Positions 61,308 to 64,000 of a stretch of 64,000 nucleotides of DNA are shown here, piece after piece; position 1 is the stretch's first letter; each line of letters starts with the position of its first letter. The position numbers were made by a program, and so were the translations under genes. Location of the stretch: positions 62,001 through 126,000 of the forward strand of contig UQMB01000001.1 in assembly GCA_900541925.1 (NCBI GenBank), given 5' to 3'. The notes below the pieces were generated by a model that ran no database searches, was not told the origin of the DNA, and saw only the letters and a list, made by a program, of their open reading frames with translations. Source of the stretch: an uncultured Bacteroidales bacterium. Lineage in GTDB: Bacteria > Bacteroidota > Bacteroidia > Bacteroidales > UBA932.

Positions 61308-62006
61308 ATGATTGACGCATTAATTTTAATAGTTTCAGTTGCTTTGGTCGGTTTCATTGGATATGATTTGATTGAAATCGACAAGAAAAAAAAGGCAGTT
61401 GCCCTAGAGGAGCAAAGAGCCAAAGCCGCAGAAGAATCTGCTCGTAAACAGGCTATGAAAGAACAAGCAGAGGCAGAATACGCGAAAGAGTATGGTAAAC
61501 TCGTTGAACAATACGGAGAGGCTACTACTTCATTTGTGTTAGGCCTTGATAAAACAAAAGTTTCCAATTACCTCTATGTGTTTGAGCCTGCATCTATCGT
61601 TTGTCTTAAAGGAGAGGTTATTCCCTTCGGTAAAATTTTAGGGTTTAGTCTCAATGATGATACAGAAACGGTTATGCATAATGAATTATCTTATAGTAGT
61701 GTGACAAAAACAGATACAGGTAGTATGATTGGCCGAGCAGCGGTAGGAGGGATACTCTTTGGAGGTGTAGGCGCACTGGCTGGGGCTACTACCGCAAAAC
61801 AAGAAACAGTAACTACCCCAAAATTGAATCAAACAACGTCAACTACAAAACACGAATTCTCTCTATATCTGAATATCGATGATTTGTCTAATCCTCTCCG
61901 AGAGATTAAATTAGGCGCCGACACAATGAGGGCTCAAACCATTGCTAACGTTTTCAATATCATTGTTCAACGCAATAATAAAAATAACGACATTATTTCT
62001 TTATGA
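61308..62006 (+). CDS. Hypothetical membrane-anchored coiled-coil protein with glycine-zipper segment
   Basis: This is a 232-residue protein not recognised. An N-terminal transmembrane helix (MIDALILIVSVALVGFIGYDLI) is followed by a lysine/glutamate-rich coiled coil (about 25-70: ALEEQRAKAAEESARKQAMK). A beta-like core comes next, then a glycine-rich hydrophobic segment GGILFGGVGALAGATTAKQ typical of membrane-inserting glycine zippers, and a final beta/alpha part (EFSLYLNIDDLSNPLREIKLG). The region is AT-rich compared with the rest of the window and lies between IS remnants, so it was probably acquired by transfer. It overlaps the next gene in ATGA. Confidence 0.6.
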   Translation: MIDALILIVSVALVGFIGYDLIEIDKKKKAVALEEQRAKAAEESARKQAMKEQAEAEYAKEYGKLVEQYGEATTSFVLGLDKTKVSNYLYVFEPASIVCLKGEVIPFGKILGFSLNDDTETVMHNELSYSSVTKTDTGSMIGRAAVGGILFGGVGALAGATTAKQETVTTPKLNQTTSTTKHEFSLYLNIDDLSNPLREIKLGADTMRAQTIANVFNIIVQRNNKNNDIISL

Positions 62007-62752
62007 GACATAAGAATATCATAATAGCCTTAGTTGCTTTATTATGTGTGCTGCTGGTAATAAAGGCAGTAGTAAACCACAAAGAAAATACGACATATCC
62101 ACTTCAACTTGATTGGTCGGCTGTCTATGGAAACAGTAGTTATACGTCGTCCCCGAAAATTGTTTTTGCAGTTAAGGATCGGGTTAATAATGAATGTGAG
62201 AATCCTTTGTTTTTCCTAGGTTCCGGTGTGAAATTGGGGATGTCGAAAGTTGATGTAGAAAAAGCCACCAAGACTGATAATGCGGTGTTTTTTGACGGAA
62301 AACTAATTCCATGCGGAGTCGTATATAAGTATACGAAAGACGAGTTGCTTGAAGCAGTCTACGTCAGAATATCTCCTTCAGTTTATTCTGATGCCCCTAA
62401 AATGATTATGAGCTATTTTGGGGAAAAACGAGTCGATATTACCGGCGAATTCGTAATTAGTGAGCATATATGGTACTATCCCGAGTACTATGTGTTTCTT
62501 AGTTTTAACCCCGGTAACAATAAAGATAAGGTTTATATAACTGTCGCTTCATATAATAGCAAGAGTTATATGAGCATTCCAGAACTTGCGCGTTATGGGG
62601 GGTGCATTGATTACGATTTTGAGGAAACCAGTTCTACTTCTCCTTCTAGCTCCTCGACAAGAACATATAAATACGGAAACTCCGATACTTATCAGGGAAG
62701 TTCAAAACAGGCAGAGGATCTTGCGGCAATTGATGCGTATTTTGGTTTTTAA
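62003..62752 (+). CDS. Hypothetical signal-anchored protein
   Basis: This is a 249-residue protein of unknown function. An N-terminal hydrophobic segment (IIIALVALLCVLLVIKAVV) anchors or exports it. The body has beta-like repeats with VKLGMSKVDVEKATKTDNAV and VVYKYTKDELLEAVYVRIS, reminiscent of small lipoprotein modules that are tuned by one domain (SmpA/BamE-like G-M-S-x-x-D-V), and a serine-rich C-terminal tail (SSTSPSSSSTRTYKYGNSDT). It is coupled to the preceding gene, so the two probably act together. AT-rich composition suggests transfer. The SmpA/BamE resemblance is weak. Confidence 0.55.
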   Translation: MRHKNIIIALVALLCVLLVIKAVVNHKENTTYPLQLDWSAVYGNSSYTSSPKIVFAVKDRVNNECENPLFFLGSGVKLGMSKVDVEKATKTDNAVFFDGKLIPCGVVYKYTKDELLEAVYVRISPSVYSDAPKMIMSYFGEKRVDITGEFVISEHIWYYPEYYVFLSFNPGNNKDKVYITVASYNSKSYMSIPELARYGGCIDYDFEETSSTSPSSSSTRTYKYGNSDTYQGSSKQAEDLAAIDAYFGF

Positions 62753-62830
62753 TACCTCAAGAAGAGTTAAGGCTCGGCGTCCCAAGAGTTAGGGGAAAAG
62801 CCTCTAACATTATTAATCAATATCCTAACC
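62753..62830. other. AT-rich gap after the two-gene cassette
   Basis: No gene, hairpin or promoter is evident here; the next remnant begins at about 62835. Confidence 0.5.
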
Positions 62831-62834
62831 TGAA

Positions 62835-63100
62835 TTATTCATAGCCACCACGCTTTGTCTTCGCAGTAGCTGTCCGATTGGTCCGCATTTCCCCGCCTAC
62901 AGCATCCCGGAGACGCTTACTTGACAACAACCCTTTGCTGATGCTTCCAGGAATTGGCCTTGTACATGAACGAATGGAACATGCGCACCTCTTCACCGGT
63001 GGCCTTGTAAGATGCAACCGCAGTGTCAAGCCAATGTGCGGTTATCTTCTGGAGCTTCACGTTCCCGACAAGTCCCGTAATGATCTGAGTTTTGCAACTA
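62835..63100 (-). pseudogene. IS1380-like transposase fragment
   Basis: A minus-strand stretch encodes ITGLVGNVKLQKITAHWLDT, then TGEEVRMFHSFMYKANSWKH and QQRVVVK, and stops. The residues resemble the middle of IS1380-type transposases (F-H-F-Y-A-SW-R-VV-K). It has no start and no catalytic end, and abuts the IS1634-like element, suggesting insertion of one element into another. The family is tentative. Confidence 0.45.
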
Positions 63101-63106
63101 TTTGTA

Positions 63107-64000
63107 CTAAGAAGTCTCTGTCTGCGGCTTAGCCGGGCGGCCACGCCTGCCCTTGGTTGACTTCCTGGATGTGTATGTCGGACGGCACCCTTCCGGGATT
63201 TCGAAGCCAAAGGCGTCGCAGATAGTCACCTGATCTCCTACGAACGGAGTGATGAACTTGCTGCGGCCGTCGTGCTCGATGCAGCGGATGGTCTGCATCT
63301 CCTCGAGGATGGCCGCCATTGACGGGAAGGCCTTCGTCAGCTCCAGTTTAGTGTCGCGGATGTGCCTGATGTATGATGCGAGTATCAGGGCCACAAAACA
63401 GATGAACATCCTTCCATGCTTGGAAGACTCCGTACATACCCTCAGCGGTCTTCGTCCAAGAGCCCTTTCTGCAACATGAAAGTCTTCTCCTGCTCGTCCC
63501 GCATTCCGTACCGGCTCTTCGCCTCCATGGGGTCAAGGTCGAGGCCGAGGGTCTTGCCGGCAAAGAAGCCGCTTGTGAGCGTGGCTTTCTTGACTGCATC
63601 CTTGTCAACTTCAAAAGAACGCACCTTGCCGCTCTTCCAGAAGGCTATCTTCATAAAGTTGTTCTCCTTTCTGAAGGTATCCCGGTCTTCCTTGGGAACG
63701 GGTTCGCCGGCCTCGTAGACGGCTTGGACAACTTCCGTCTGCATGGTGATAGCCATCTGAACCTTTGCAAGGTCGTTCGCACGCTTGTGGATGTCGAAGT
63801 AGAGATTGAGCTTCATGCGGTCGGCCCTGATGACATGCTCGCCGTTGCCCTGCACCTGATAGTCAAGGCTGTACTGCCTATAGAACAGGTTGGTGTCCTT
63901 CGAGAAGGTCATCCCCTCGGGGACTCCGGTGGACAGGTCTATGGACTTGATGGCCCTGAGAGCCTCGCCCTGGCCGCATTTGACACTGGTTATTACCTTC
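63107..64000 (-). pseudogene. IS1634-like (DDE) transposase, frameshifted twice and cut by the window edge
   Basis: The 5' part (64000-63442) encodes VITSVKCGQGEALRAIKSID and MTFSKDTNLFYRQYSLDYQV and a typical IS1634 core. The C-terminal part (63409-63107) encodes MFICFVALILASYIRH, SMAAILEEMQTIRCIEHDGR and FITPFVGDQVTICDAFGFEI. Reading across the join requires two frame changes: one extra C in GACC near 63447-63448 and one extra C in TTCC near 63422-63423. With both removed the text would read LLDEDAEGMYGVFKHGRMFICF. The 5' end lies beyond the window. Confidence 0.8.

Noticed and set aside
1..64000. CRISPR array, phage structural genes or a replication origin
   Set aside because: No regularly spaced repeats, no capsid/terminase/integrase frames, and no DnaA-box cluster was seen even though dnaN is present.

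Overview
The window reads as the chromosome of a Bacteroidales bacterium (Bacteroidota). The evidence is SusC/SusD pairs, a hybrid two-component sensor, a NigD-like lipoprotein, DUF4493/PCMD lipoproteins, a short 286-residue RpoD, and many promoters of the Bacteroidota form TTG-N19-22-TAnnTTTG. Housekeeping parts look GC-rich; a gut or rumen relative of the Rikenellaceae/Cryptobacteroides type is possible, but the genus cannot be fixed by reading alone.

Layout. 1-25.3 kb is a dense housekeeping block. A leftward operon ligA-yihY-relA/spoT is followed by a divergent PPi-type phosphofructokinase, a NigD-like lipoprotein, an ECF sigma factor overlapping a membrane/beta-barrel partner, tRNA-Thr, leftward nhaA, a leftward dnaN-exonuclease-FAH-like operon, htrA, rpoD-argS-YgiQ, a small conserved protein overlapping a ClC transporter, tex with a polyprenol-phosphate glycosyltransferase, a two-domain glycosyltransferase and tRNA-Ser. 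25.5-27.5 kb is a small accessory patch: a PIN-domain gene with an XRE/ImmA-IrrE partner (toxin-antitoxin-like), then a decayed peptidase fragment.

27.5-51.6 kb is a large polysaccharide utilization locus (PUL). It contains a BT1754-like periplasmic-sugar-sensing hybrid regulator, a GH32 fructosidase, an MFS sugar permease, a PfkB fructokinase, SusC, SusD and a DUF3823 lipoprotein, which together are the core of a fructan or sucrose PUL. Around this core sit a GH13 enzyme and an unusual load of ester-hydrolase-type genes: a type-B carboxylesterase, a tandem SGNH protein, an alpha/beta hydrolase, two ceramidase-fold proteins, the tail of another esterase, and a sialate-O-acetylesterase-type protein. 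The simplest inference is a locus for an esterified fructan or acylated sucrose-type glycan. One esterase pair has collapsed into an out-of-frame deletion fusion at about 49.69 kb.

51.8-60.5 kb is a tight seven-gene operon of secreted lipoproteins (fimbrillin-like, DUF4493, PCMD) and two paralogous small outer-membrane proteins. It looks like a surface assembly of unknown function. 60.5-64 kb is a mobile-element graveyard: an IS5-type transposase remnant, an AT-rich two-gene cassette of unknown membrane-anchored proteins, an IS1380-like fragment and an IS1634-like transposase broken by two single-base insertions and running off the window.
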